64,000 bases of DNA from Morinoia aosen (GCA_030386875.1 CM059579.1:92880253-92944252), one strand, 5' to 3'; counted from the first letter of the stretch, positions 46,144 to 58,326 are shown. Notes: generated by a model not told the origin, from the sequence alone. Numbers and translations: made by a program.

Positions 46144-47305
46144 GTGTGTTGCTGCGTCCGTGTGCGTGGAGGGCCCGTTAAGTGCACAGGTCCAGACTTT
46201 GCCTCATTGCCAGAAGTCGCTGTCTCGTCTAACTATAATGAGTTACCAGATGTCGCAAAGGCAATTAGGTTATGCACTTGCTTAGAAAACTGTGCCCGTC
46301 GTGATTTCGAAAAGGCTTTGCTCATTGCGAGCTTAAATGCAATATGGAAGGAGATAAATTACCAGATAGTTTTACATTCGTGCATCTACCGGAGAAGGGG
46401 TAAGATGGGGAAAATTAAAGAGGAGTAAAAAGGAAAGAAATTTATCATAAAATATATCTAGAAATGTACCAAATGCTAAAAGTCCTTAATTCTTATAGTG
46501 TGCAGTAGTGATTTCTAAATAATTGTTCCTTCATATTTTTATTGGATGCATTTGTTTTCTGGTTGGCCCAGTAATAAAACAATCAAATCTAAATTAGCAG
46601 TAAATAATGGAAGTTACGATAAATGAGAATTAATAATAAAAAACGACAAAATAGATAAATATTGAAAAACTACATGTAATTGTCTTCAATTAATAAAAGA
46701 CTTTTCATATTATAGTTGTCACGTTAAGACGGAAAAAATTTACTAACTCTGCAGTATTAAACTATAATGTGGCCATGAGCATTAATATTCTTCAAAAAAA
46801 TTTTCATTATCGTCAGCGCAACTGAAAAGAATTTGGTATTGATGAAACATTATACTTGTTGTCAAATGAGAAGTGAAGGGGTGTCAACAGAGGCTGTACA
46901 CAATTTGCTGACGTGAACAAAAAAGGTGCAATATTTGTGATGAAATTAATAACATTTATTACTTGGTTTGTGAGCGTGAAGTTTCATCACCAATGAGAGC
47001 ATAAAGGCTCATTTGTTTTGCCCTTTACGACCGAAATAGTAGTATATTAAACGAGAGGGAAGTGACAAGTAAATATACTGATTTGAGTAAATAAAATATT
47101 TTAGTAAAATTTCTAAGTAAAGTAATCGAATTCATTTGGCGTAAATACGCACTAAAGGCGACTTACAGAACACTTCAGCACTAGAATATTTTTTATTTAA
47201 TCGATATTATGAAGGACTTGGTAGTTGCTCGAATTAACCAGTTTATAATAGAAACTAGATGAGATTTGCATTGTTACAAATACTTTGTGACATTTGAACA
47301 ATACA

Positions 47306-47650
47306 CCCCTCAGGGGGGATACAATTATTGTATCTATGGGAATTAACGCTCCCAGGAGGACAATGTGAGGACCCGAGCTAAAGGTTAGGTGGGCTTTTTT
47401 ATTAAAACAGAATAGGCATTTCTTTTGTTACATACCATCTTTTTTCGGTTCAATGCTGTCCTGTTTTTTCAGCACCTACTATTTTCTTCTTCAACTTTTA
47501 ATCTTGTTTCATGAACTTCTTTCTCATCTTACTGTTTCTATGCATTTTGTGCATAGATTCCGCGTTCCCCTAGCTCCATACTAAATGGTGTCTTCTTCCT
47601 TCCTCTCTTTGGATCGCATTTGTTGTGGATAGGGAGGCTTAAATTAGCTT

Positions 47651-47682
<32 letters not shown>
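47306..47682 (+). mobile_element. Short retroposon copy 1, AAT-tailed, 15-bp TSD
   Basis: The body starts cccctcagggggg and ends in (aat)n at about 47652-47682. It is flanked by the perfect 15-bp duplication catttgaacaataca (47291-47305 and 47683-47697), the mark of target-primed reverse transcription. About 345 bp of body align with copy 2. There is no ORF and no clear RNA polymerase III A or B box, so it is a SINE-like or LINE-derived non-autonomous retroposon. Confidence 0.88.
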
Positions 47683-48674
47683 CATTTGAACAATACATTA
47701 TGACATACGGTAGTATCGCAGTAACTGGGCTGTTATTTGGTCTAACTCGTTATATAACATGTGTCGTTTAAAACGGCAGTGACATTTAGGTGTAAAATGA
47801 AATACATTGTATTCTATTTCATTGTTAAATGGTACCTATACTGCCGAGCTATTCGATAATAAATGTTGGCACTTTGTAGAGTCAAGTCACTCAGTGACGT
47901 GTGGCGGCTGTTGAAGTGCGCATGGTAGGGAGTCTTGGTGTTGGTGACGAGACATATACGTACACGGACCAGCACACGCACACTCAGAATATGCGAGATT
48001 GACGTGGGTACCGCCCGGGTGGCCAACACAGATTTACGTACGTGTGAACGTACAGCTGAAGCTTTGATTTCACAGCTCTGAGTTCTAAACCCTGTACAGT
48101 GTACATATTTTTCAATAATTCTGATAGTTCGCACCCCCTACAGATAGTAAGTCCATACATTATTTTTGTATCGTACTTGTGGATATTTTGTGTTCATTTT
48201 GTTGATGTACTTTTGTAGTTGATCTTTTCCCATTTTAGTAATTTTTCCTGTGCCTTTTTTACAGTTTGATTTTTGACTGAAAGTGGGTATCCGAAAAATT
48301 TTAGGTGAATAGAATGATCAGTTTTTTGAGTGGTTTCTTCTTTCTAGAATTTTAATAAATTCGCAGTATAAGCACATTGGCCTAGTGTTTACAAATAATA
48401 GAGGCGTATCGTGTTTTTGAATAGCACATCTCAATACATACAAGTCAGCACAGTGCGAATGAAAGAACACCGATTGTCACGACTTGGTTATTAAGGGGTT
48501 AGTGAGATTTTTGGTGTCTCTCAGACAGCACTTATATAGACGCAACTCTTCATATGCGCAACTAAAACTGCTCCACTAGCTTGGGGTTGGGGATCATCAC
48601 CGAGTAACGAGTCATTCCCAGTCGGATTTAAAGATACATTCGGATTTGATTACATCATTGCATTTTTCATTCAG

Positions 48675-48843
48675 ATGACAACGCAGTGGATGACTACCAA
48701 CAACCGCCCGTGATGGAGCACTGCCTTCCTGAAGAGGAAGAACACCGCACCATGACCCAGGTGTCATCACTTACTGTCTCAAAACCTCCACTGCCTACAT
48801 TTTGCACCTCTATCATTCCTTCAAAAATACTCATGTGAATTAA
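48675..48843 (+). pseudogene. Candidate exon 3, duplicate copy A
   Basis: Acceptor ttcattcag and donor gtaagt bound 169 nt. The phase-1 reading starts DDNAVDDYQQPPVMEHCLPE and includes TSIIPSKIL. It is clearly a paralogue of 49713-49877: both share gacaacgcagtgga, tcattccttcaaaa and tgtgaatta. One extra base near the end (ctcatgtgaa against ctctgtgaa) shifts the frame into TGA; without it the length would be 168, a multiple of 3. Confidence 0.55.
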
Positions 48844-48876
48844 GTAAGTTTTGACGCGAATCAATTCCTTAACATT

Positions 48877-49250
48877 GATGCTGCTAATGCTCCTACTGCT
48901 AATGATGTTACTGCAAATGCTACTACTGCTAATGCTACGCCTGCTAATGCTGCTTCTAACGCTACTATTACCATTACAATTACTAAAATTATTAGTACTA
49001 CTATTGCTATAACAACTATTACTACCATTACTGTTGCTACCGTTGTTGTTACAACCATTACTATTGCAACAACTACTACCATTACTGCCACTACTAACAC
49101 TACTACTATTACCACTATTATTTTTGTTATTTTTTATACTATTATTTCCATTATCACTATTACTACGTTTACTAGTTTTATCATTGTTACGATTAGTATT
49201 ATTACTACTAATACTAGTACCACCACCACTTCTACGACTACAACTGCTAT
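48877..49250. repeat. Imperfect trinucleotide repeat (NCT/ACT/ATT)
   Basis: About 370 bp consist mainly of gct, act, att and aat triplets, with drift from gct-aat units at the left to act-att units at the right. Open frames on both strands (Leu-rich on plus, Val-rich on minus) are an artefact of the triplet period. It lies in an intron of the transposase-like gene. Confidence 0.85.
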
Positions 49251-49712
49251 TCGCAATGATTACCCCAAATACTGCAGTGAACTGAAAATTGTCGCTGATT
49301 TAACAGGGTAACGTTTATTTCGATTTTCGGTAAATAAAATTTTGTCGTAGAGTATACATACGTTTGATTAACGCAAACACAAGGTGCACGAAGCTTACAA
49401 AACTATATAATCATTTTCAGTTCTATTAATTTCGTAGTCTTCAACACTAAAGAGATTATATAACAGTCTTAATTTTTTTCTTCTATGTCTTCGTTGACAA
49501 ACCAAGGTTGCAAAATTTATCTCGAGAAGGAAAAAATGGAGTGATCATTAATTTCCCTTAAAGACGTTCACTACTGAAAAAGCTTACTATTTGGTCATTT
49601 TATTTTTGTTTAAAATTGATTGTTAGAAGTCGGTCAATCTGCTGTGAGCGGATTGAATGAAAACGGACTCTGAGTCCCTTTCATTTGATGCTATCAATGC
49701 TTCTCTATTCAC

Positions 49713-49877
49713 ATGACAACGCAGTGGACAGCCCACAACCGCAAACAATGGTTCACTGCAATCCTGGCGATCAAAAAAATTATCGTTTGACGCAGCCCGC
49801 ATCACGAACTGTCGCCATGTCTCCACTTCAAATCTCATGCACCTCCATCATTCCTTCAAAAGTACTCTGTGAATTAG
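49713..49877 (+). pseudogene. Candidate exon 4, duplicate copy B
   Basis: 165 nt, open in phase 1, reading DNAVDSPQPQTMVHCNPGDQ and ending TSIIPSKVLCEL before the donor gtatgt (49878). The acceptor is ttctctattcac, where copy A has cag, so the invariant AG is lost and the exon would be skipped. Skipping keeps the frame because the exon is symmetric. Copies A and B are about 1.04 kb apart, and their upstream sequence is also similar. Confidence 0.55.
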
Positions 49878-51531
49878 GTATGTTCTAATAACCCTGAATC
49901 TCTGTGCATTGAAGTTAGGGAAAGAGGTTTCAGTTTCAAATTTTTACAGTTCTCATTAGTGATTTCGAACATGTGCCATAACAAGACCTATATGTTTCCT
50001 TGTATGTGTGTGCAGCAGTATTAAAGCTCTCAAATCCTACGATTTCGAGCGTAATTGTATTGTTTCGTGACTGGTACTGATATTAGTTTCCCTGGTATTC
50101 ACTCCAAGCAAGTTTAGCCGCAGATTTTGAGTTCCCCCTGCTGCTCTCAACTTATTTCATCTCCCGTACTGATTTGATACGATCCTCATTTCTTCAATCT
50201 GCTCTAGTAATGTCTTGATTACTCATTCAGCCTCATACCGTGGTTACCTTGCGCATTTCTTTTTCTTTTTGTGGTGTTTCCCAGTACTCATACACATCTT
50301 CGGTTTTTAGCAGAAGCACAATCCAGCATGTTTCAATCAACGCATGCAGATACTTTCACATATTGTTCGTACTAAGTCTCAAATTATTATCGTTGTATCA
50401 ACTACTTTTCCTCCAGCTGAAAACCACGTAAACTCCGGAATACGGTTAATCAAATCCAAGCATTTCTCGCGCCCATTTCCGTGGCTGATTGCTTATATAG
50501 CAGACTGATTAACTTTGCTGGATCATGTACAAAAAAATTTCTTACCACCTTTCATTGCCCAATCATCAAACGATTGTATTAACTGCTCTTCAAACGATTT
50601 TACCTCTGACCACCGCGTATGAACTTGAGTCAGCCATTCAAGTATTAATTTCAGCACTCAACAAAGGATTTTTTCTTCTTAACTTCATACATTCTCATGG
50701 CCATACGCACTCCCTTGCATCCACACATCTCGATGTACCTTCTGTTACTTGAACTTCGTCGACACTCCTGTCCTCTTCACACACAGCATTCATTCAGAGT
50801 ATTCCCATTTGGCTCTAATTTCATCTTTTCTTCTCCAACTTTTCTACTTCAAGAAACTATTCAAGTTCGACACGACTGTCTCATATACCTTGAGCACTCA
50901 TTTTCCATTTTAGCGTATTGACTGTAGTTCTATTTACACTTTTTTTCAGCATGTCGCTGAAATTGGTCGCAATTTATCTAATTGACAGACAGTAAATGAA
51001 TTAACATGATTAGCAATTTTATATAATTTGTATCATGTATTGTACTCGAACATTAACGTACTCGTAGAGAATCTGCTGAACCATCCATGCAAGCAGACTT
51101 TGTGTACTTACCTATCGTTACTCTATCGTTACTCTATACTCTATCGTTATGAGTGAGTCACAGACTCCACTCAAACTTAGAAAATTTTCGCCTAACTAGC
51201 AATATTTTAATTTACGATCAGTTTTGTCGCACCCATTGCACCTACGCACATTCAGTGTGTCTCTTCTTTGACAGCTCGTCCTCTCGTAAGAACAGAAGTA
51301 ATGTGTGGAAAATTTTTCGTCTTGTCGCCCCGTTGTTTCCGCTAACTAATACACTACAATAGAGATTTTCTTACCTTACGGGTCACACATGACTACTAGC
51401 AGCCAATGAAGCCCTGTAGCCGTAATAGTTAGTTCACTATTCTATTTGTTAATTTGTCTGACTTTCTGTTTCAGCATAAATTTGTTTCTGACGATGTTTT
51501 TAATTTAAGCTTTTTTATTTTTTGCATTCAG

Positions 51532-51690
51532 ATGATACCGGAGCGGGTCAAATATCCCCGCAGGCGGTTGAGGCTTGCATTTTTGACGATGCAGAATATT
51601 TGACTAGCGCACCCTCTGCCCCTTCCGCTGTTGGTCCATTGGAAAGACTGGACGCCTCCATTAGTCCGTCCGAAACACTCCATGAACTAG
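51532..51690 (+). CDS. Candidate exon 5, same class as copies A and B
   Basis: Acceptor tttttgcattcag and donor gtatta bound 159 nt, open in phase 1: DDTGAGQISPQAVEACIFDD, then a Pro/Ser/Ala-rich part and SPSETLHEL. Start (D-D) and end (L-EL) resemble copies A and B, and length and phase match, so it is probably an older duplicate. The peptide is acidic and low in complexity, like a linker between an N-terminal part and the transposase core. Confidence 0.5.
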
Positions 51691-52916
51691 GTATTATTTT
51701 GAGATCAACACTTAACCGCGCCCATCACCGCAGTGTAAAAAAGCACTCCTCAGTTTCGAATGGCATTTCATTTATAGAAATGAACTTACTTTATTCAGGA
51801 TATAAATTCTTGTAACTTTTTCATTTTATCCTAGATATCTGAGTGCGTTCCGTTCATTAGACACTATTTCAAAATGACCGGAATTATGGTATTCAGATGA
51901 AATAATTTTCCACCCGCTCTTCAAGGAAAAAGGATACATTTACGTAATTTTATGTCGAGATTTAATTTTTATTACACTGATATTTTGTTATCTATGAACA
52001 CCATTTCTCTCTGTTACGTTCAAAATATTGCTAGGGGCTTAGAGGTTCTTGATTTTGAGCCCATGATTTTTAATTTTCTTTATTTGAAGCTTAAAATTAG
52101 GTATTTTTACCTCAGCAGGTTTTATGATACTTTTGAGAAGCGTGTATGCTTTCGTCTGATCTAAATATTCTGGAAAGGGTAAGTTATTAGGGGGTATGAG
52201 TTAGACGTAAAACGTAAATGGCGGTGTGAGTATGAGGTGAGCTATGAATAAGGCTCTAAGGATGAGGAACGTAACATTGAATAAGGGCGTGTTAGAGGAG
52301 GTTGAGTTCTATTTCGTACTTGAAAAAAAGTCAGGCCGCAAATCTTGATTCGAGTATAGAATACAGAAATGAGGCAGAAAAGCGCATAAAAATTTGGGAT
52401 GATTGGAGGCAGTTGTACGGAATTAATTCTTCGTTATGAATTCTAAAAGAAGGTTCGACGAGTGAGATGAAACAAGCTGTAACTTACGATGCGTTGCAAA
52501 TAGTAATTAAATTTGGAGTATTTGTGCGTCTCCAAAAAAAATTTCATCTGTGTTGAATGAAAACGTATATAATTAGATACTCAGCAAGATTTGCGCTCTG
52601 CAAATTATGAAATCTTATAGCTGTCAGGAAAGAAGATCGGATTTCATAAAGCAGTTTGAATATGAAGACGGAACAGCAGGGAAGAATCTAGGCACTGCAT
52701 TGATATCATGTAACAGGCAAACCAAAGTTTGGACTGTACAGGCTATAAGTGCATGATAAACATGCTAGGTTTGGATAGTGTTTAGCGGCACACATCCTAC
52801 CATGTTTGGAGACCCTGTGCCCACACTTCATCGTATTTTTAAATCGGTTAAGTTTTTATTTACTGATCTGTTCTATGCTTGTCATTCTCGGATTGCAATT
52901 AATTCTATGATTTCAG

Positions 52917-54716
52917 GTCATCAAACGAGGCCAGCGACTGTTTCCAGCGTGGAGTCAGCAGTCGCATCGACATCCAGAACGACTGCAGCGACATATTCAT
53001 CTGTCGCAGCAGCAGTGGATTCAAGTTCGAATGGGCAAATGGGTCCCAGTACGGAAGTTTTACGAAGTCCTCTTGGACCATTGCAACGCCCATATATTGC
53101 GAGGAAATTAGCGAGGAATTCTGGACGCTGCTATTTCACGCGAAACGGTAAATATATAGAAAGGAAAAAAATTGTATATCACCAGTGTAACTGCCGTTAC
53201 AACTGTAATGACTTAACCGAAAATAAACGCACAAATTTATTCGAAAGATTTTGGAGTAATCAAAATTGGCAAGCGCAGTCAAATTTCATTATCAATACAA
53301 TAACTGAAAACCCGCCAAAAAGAGTGTACGCAAGTAGTAAGTAGTCCGAGTCTCGCACTTATGTTTTAGAAATTATTAGGATTTGTAAAGAAGTGTCTCT
53401 CAAAACCCTTGGAATTTCAAAATGCGAATCGAGTATTGTTTGAACAAGAAATGTCAAGGGAAAATGTGCTCTCCTGATAAAAAGAGTTCAGTTTGCTATA
53501 ACAAAACATCAGAATACGGAAAAGAAAGCATTAGGAATTTTTTAGACTCATTTCCAAAATTTACCAGCAACTATTCGAACAGTAGTAAGTTATATTTCAA
53601 TGAAAATCTGTCAAAACCTATTCTTTACGATCTCTATATCAAAAACCAAACCGAATGTAATACCAAATATGTGAGTAAACCCATTTTCTACAGGGAATTC
53701 GCCAGGTATAAGATTGGTATTTATGTTCCAAAAACGGATACCTGTACTGTTTGCGATGCAGCGGCAATGGAAATAAAATCGGCAGATTTGTTGAGCAAAA
53801 TGGATATTGAATCAGACCTGGAAAAACATCATAGTCGAGCTCAAAATGCCAGACGAAGCTAAATCAGTCCAGAGAGCTAGCAAAAAATGATACATCTTTA
53901 TTGTCATTTACGTTCGATATGCAGAAAACTCAACCACTGCCACGACTAAATACTTCATCCGTGTTTTATAAGCGTCAACTTTGGGGGTACAACGTAGGTA
54001 TTAATACTGGAAAAGACAACGGAGGTCATATGGCCATGAGGCTAGAGAGTGAAGGAAAACGAGGATCAAAAGAAATCTGTTCAAGCATTTTAGCATACCT
54101 GAATTCTATAGATTGTTCCCAAATAAAAAATGTTCAAACATTCAGTGATGCTTGCGGGGGACAAAATAGAAACAAGGCGGTTATGTGCTTCTTCATGTAA
54201 ATGTGTGACAGCAAAGCGTTTGAGTCTTGGGAGCACACTTTCATGGAAACTGGCCATAGCTATTTGCCCATTGATCGAGATTTCGCAATTATTGAAAAAA
54301 AGGCTAGGAACAAATTAATTTATTCTAAAGAAGAATGGTACGATTTGGTCTCAAAATCAAGGAAAATTAATCCATTCAAAGTTATCGACATGAAAAATAG
54401 ATTTGTTGGGATAGATACACTCGTTGATTCCCGCCACTTCAATCCAACTCGCACAAAAGCTGGTACAAAATTAAATTTTATGAAACTGAGAGCCTTTAAG
54501 GTAGGTAGAAATTCTGCAACAGTCTTCTACAAGACAACAGAAAGTGACGAGGAATACCAACTTGACTATCCTACGAAGCCAGGCTATGAAATAATTTTGG
54601 AAAGTTCTTCGGACAGTATTTTCATCAGCAAGGAAAAGTACGAAGACTTAATGCACCTGCTAAATTTCGTACCACCCATCTACCAAAATTTTTACAAAGA
54701 TCTTCCTCACCCCTAA
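52917..54716 (+). pseudogene. Terminal exon: transposase-like core with stops and frameshifts
   Basis: Starts after tgatttcag in phase 1 with GHQTRPATV. Regions in order: Ser/Ala-rich linker; basic RKLARNSGRCYF; Cys-rich YHQCNCRYNCNDL with NLFERFWSNQNW; TAG at 53342-53344; ICKEVSLKTLGIS; a frameshift near 53430; SFPKFTSNYSNSSKLYF, SKPIFYREF and CTVCDAAAM; a second frameshift near 53860; FDMQK (53913-53927), YKRQLWGYNVGIN, SDACGGQN (54144-54167); TAA at 54198-54200; GHSYLPIDRDFAIIEK; a C-terminal domain to TAA 54714-54716. The Asp residues of FDMQK, SDACGGQN and DRDF, or the Glu after it, are candidate catalytic residues by inference. Full family proteins are about this long. Confidence 0.75.
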
Positions 54717-55150
54717 TGTTTCACAACTGCTAAGTGCAGGACTTGATTAATTCATTAGTAACGATATGGTTGTATTTATACCGCAGCTAATATGATGGAT
54801 TTAGAATTGTGAAATGAACCTCATTTGAGCTGTAATATTCTTAATTTTCTGTATTTTGTTTTGTTACGCCTCATAGCTTTTTAATTTCAGGACAATCCAC
54901 TCTTTTCTTGTCTTTCACACTCAGCACGGTTTCAACTTTGTTCCCTCAATGTTCGCGACCAAATGGATTTTCATTCCTGCAGCTCATTGCTCAGTATATT
55001 CATTGAATATAAACAATGCGTAGTATACAAAGCGCTGTAAGATGTCACTACGTTTAGTGTTAGAGTAAGTAATCTTTGTAAATTATACACGGTACAAAAC
55101 ATATAGCATGTGACTGTAGAACGGGGTGCAAGAATTATTCTCTGATGATG
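54717..55150. other. 3' flank of the transposase-like gene
   Basis: No coding region seen. The end of the gene's transcript should lie here; no perfect AATAAA is seen near the stop. AT-rich. Confidence 0.35.
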
Positions 55151-55163
55151 ATGCATTTAATCA

Positions 55164-55508
55164 ATTCCCCTCAGGGGGATACAACTATTGTATCTATGGG
55201 AATTAGCGCTCCCAGGGTGACTATGTGAGGGCCTGAGCTGAAGGTTAGGTAGGCTTCCTTTTGTTGAAATAGAATAGGTTTTTGTTTTGTTACGGTCTAT
55301 CATTTTTCGGTTCACTGCTGTCCTGTTTTTCAGCACCAACTACTTTCTTGTTCAACTTTTTCTTTTTTCATGAACTTCTTTCTTAGCTTCCTGTTTTTGT
55401 GCACCTTGTGCATAGATTCCGCGTTCCCTCAACTCCATACTAAATGGTGCCTTCCTCCTTCCTCTCTTAGAACATCTTTGTCGTGCAATTAAGGGAGGCT
55501 AAAACTTT

Positions 55509-55556
<48 letters not shown>
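55164..55556 (+). mobile_element. Short retroposon copy 2, TA-tailed, 13-bp TSD
   Basis: Same body as 47306-47682, here starting attcccctcagggggat and ending in a (ta)n tail at about 55510-55556. It is flanked by atgcatttaatca at 55151-55163 and 55557-55569. The shared 5' start in two independent insertions suggests that this is the full-length element. The tail repeat differs between copies. Confidence 0.88.
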
Positions 55557-55558
<2 letters not shown>

Positions 55559-55569
55559 GCATTTAATCA

Positions 55570-57422
55570 GAATATTGTTGATGTAGTGTTTGTTATTTAT
55601 TCACGGATAATATTTTTTTACATTCGCTGCTGTCCGTTTAAGGACCTATTTTCTTTGGGTTGGTAGCATCACCATTCTTAAACTCATTTTGCCATATTTT
55701 AGTTGGTGATAATGTTGTGGCTTGATTTTTCAGTGAATAGTGAATAAATAATATTGAATTTGTATGCTTTTATTTCATACCCAATTGTCAGACCTTACCA
55801 TACTCTTAAATGAATCGTACATGAATCAAATCGAATATAGATGATTGTATTTTCTACACAGTTGAGAGGACCCAACGCCGCTGAAAGTAATTAATTTCTG
55901 AAATAAGTGGCATTCATCTTTACAATTAGTCATAGGTGATTTTACGAAATAATATGAGGCAAAAGATGAATATCATAATAAATGTCCGTAATGAATGCAT
56001 TTACTGAAGTCTTCCATACACTGTCGTTGACTTAGATGTTGAACCGAGTACGAATATAGTGCTGAAAAGATTACAATACTTCTAAATTTAAACTCATAAT
56101 TTGTTTACAATGAATAATTGTTAACAATCTTTTACTTGCAAGGATTATTCAATGCCATTGAAATTTTACTCACGAACGATTTATCCGTTTTAATGAATTC
56201 CCATTCGTTTCGAGAGGAAATTGTTCGAAACATAAGAATATCTTTAAGCGTACTTTGTACGTTGCTCTTTATGGTCTTCAGTAGATAATATGCCTTTAAC
56301 CAGCCGAGGCACAAAATTTTTCCTCGTGTCACTTTTGCAGCATGTTAAACATCTTTATCTATGTCTTATCTTCCAAGCTCACATCACCAGAACAAGACTT
56401 TGTGAACCAGTTTCTTACTTGATCCGTTTCGACAGCCTGACTATACATACTGCATAATTTCACCTCTCTCTCTGCTTCACATTATTTGTTTAAACTCACT
56501 TTAACATGTCAGGTTTGTCACTTCAGCTCTTTCATTGCCAGCGTTATTTAGTTGAATTTTACTGAAATACGAGTGATCAGATGCTTCAGAAAAAGTGGAG
56601 AATTTTTAATTGAATTCAAATTAATTTATCAGAATCTAAGCTTTTCTAAACGGATAAAGCTCTTATAATTTACATCAAAAGATCGCAAACTCAATTCTCA
56701 GTAGTTGCTGGTTATCCATGAATTTTTCATTCTCAAAAATTACATAAGCTTAAGAGTTTGTTTACAAGGTGCAAAGAGGAAATTGAAGGCAGTACGGGCA
56801 ATGGAACGTTTAATTTGTGTACAGGATATATACCCACACGGAAAAACCGCAAGTTGAAAATGAAGAACAGACAACAAAGATTAGAAAATTATCGTAAGCA
56901 TGCACGAAAGATACAAGTTCCGCATACCGATTTAGAGCGAAGATTATGTAATAAAATCCCCAGGCGTCTGTAATTACCTTTGCACAAGATAGACTCCCCT
57001 AGCTAACCTAACCCTATTGCCCATCCTATTATCCAAATGGGTTTCATCCTGAAGAAATAATTCATCGGGAAATGCCTCAGCCAATAAGTGCAAAAAAAAT
57101 TAACGTTCAAATTTAGAGAAATACGTAAATTTTTACACTTGACTTGGTATTTTATGACAATCAAATAAATAAATATAATATAATGCTGCTGGAATGCAAG
57201 TAATAACTCTACATAACTTTAAACGAAGGTATACGAACAACGTGCCGCAACGAATATATTAGTCATCGGTTTAATGTTAGTCCTAGACACGTTTTCATTG
57301 AAGGAAGCGTCTTCAAATTTTCATGTTAAGTGCGCTCGTCCTACTTGAGCAAACCGATTTGAGCAACATGCTGTCATGATCCTGAGTAGTCCGTGTCGTC
57401 GCTTAACCCGTGAACTATAACT
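55570..57422. other. AT-rich interior of the 14-kb element, no gene recognised
   Basis: Contains one basic open frame at 56758-56973 (rich in Lys and Arg, for example TRKNRKLKMKNRQQRLENYR) with no recognised domain and no splice context, and a degenerate copy of the subterminal word (cctacttgagc) at 57350-57360. Otherwise nothing visible. Confidence 0.4.
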
Positions 57423-57618
57423 GGTCGCCTCATTTACCAGGCTCACTGGTTGCCAGACGTAAGGCATAACCCCAAGTTGTTATACACCAAAATGATCGTC
57501 TCAGCGAGTGCTACACAGCTAGAGCCAGAAACCCCCACATTGTGGGGGTTAAGGCAGAGCTAAAACCACTTGGAAGTTGGGAGGGGTAAGCACAGTCAGT
57601 GTGGTAAATGAGGCGACC
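57423..57618. mobile_element. 196-bp MITE with GGTCGCCTCATTTACCA ends
   Basis: The left end ggtcgcctcatttacca and the right end tggtaaatgaggcgacc are perfect inverted 17-mers. Near the middle is a perfect palindrome with a one-base centre, aacccccaca-t-tgtgggggtt (57530-57550). No coding capacity. A target-site duplication is not clear. It is more GC-rich than its surroundings, so it is probably a recent arrival. Confidence 0.8.
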
Positions 57619-58326
57619 GTGAGAGGGTGTGCGTGCGAACAGTCAGTGGCAGCCTCAGTTACCAGCGAAACTACTCAGGGTGCGCCCAGTCAACTTTACC
57701 GCCTTATTTCGCAAAAATGGCAAATGATAAGACAAATCTGAAGTCAGTAGCGTGTAGAGCAGTATTTTATTCATATTGTGTGAAAATTACAAGTTTCAAA
57801 ACACTATACTTACAGTAATATAACCAGACATGCAAACATGCATTTATGTAGGAACTAAAACGAAGAATGGATAACACTTTGTAGACATATAAATGGTCAT
57901 AACTTTTTTTCTAATTGTTGTAGAGGAAAAATAAAAACATCAGCAGGTTTGGAAGGATTTTCTGCATAAAATAGCAATGAAAAACATTACATTGTTCACG
58001 AAACAAAAAAATGGCCATTGATCTCTTTGAAGTAATGTTGTGCAAAAATCTACGGAGTTTGACTCCATATTACAAAGAAACGGTTCAAGTTATCAAAAAT
58101 CTGACAACATCAAAGTGTAAAGCAACATTTTTTACTCATTACTTCATATTTTTACATCTCTGCCCATTACGGTAAGTGAACAGGGAGCGGCAGAGTAACG
58201 CGGGCAAATTGACTACTTTTCTGAGGGATGCGCGACCGTGCGCGGGTTAACCTACTTGAGCTTTGCGGGTGAAACACGGACGGCTCCTTGCCTAGTACGC
58301 CGAGCTGCATGACCTACTAAGCAGCA
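57619..58326. other. Right subterminal region of the 14-kb element
   Basis: No gene seen. From about 58160 it becomes GC-rich with cgcggg and gcgaccgtgcgcgg words, and has a subterminal repeat cctacttgagc at 58251-58261. Confidence 0.45.

Larger units (their letters stand above)
45625..52916 (+). other. Introns of the transposase-like gene
   Basis: The five intervals between exons are AT-rich and hold no recognised coding region. The second (46144-48674) contains the retroposon at 47306-47682. The third (48844-49712) contains an imperfect trinucleotide repeat. Sequence 47850-48135 is moderately GC-rich, with a motif-free minus-strand frame. Additional small exons could be hidden here. Confidence 0.4.
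45534..54716 (+). pseudogene. Multi-exon transposase-like gene (SDxCGGQN family), broken
   Basis: Gene model from splice sites and phase: exons 45534-45624, 46054-46143, 48675-48843, 49713-49877, 51532-51690 and 52917-54716. Every internal junction is phase 1 and internal exon lengths are multiples of 3, except one copy with a 1-bp insertion. The last exon encodes a Cys-rich region, then a nuclease-like core with FDMQK, SDACGGQN and DRDFAIIEK. I know this motif order from an abundant uncharacterised family in insects and other invertebrates (possibly the one labelled DUF7869); a DDE/D transposase role is inference. At least two stops, two frameshifts, one lost acceptor and one exon indel disable it. 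Confidence 0.6.

Noticed and set aside
46066-46428. 120-codon ATG frame as a gene
   Set aside because: It ignores the acceptor and donor that bound an in-phase exon at 46054-46143 and has no recognised domain.
48861-49285. Leu-rich and Val-rich open frames on opposite strands
   Set aside because: They come from an imperfect trinucleotide repeat, which keeps frames open without selection.
56758-56973. Basic 71-codon frame as a small transposon gene
   Set aside because: Lys/Arg-rich but without motif, splice context or a start context; kept only as a note in the region entry.
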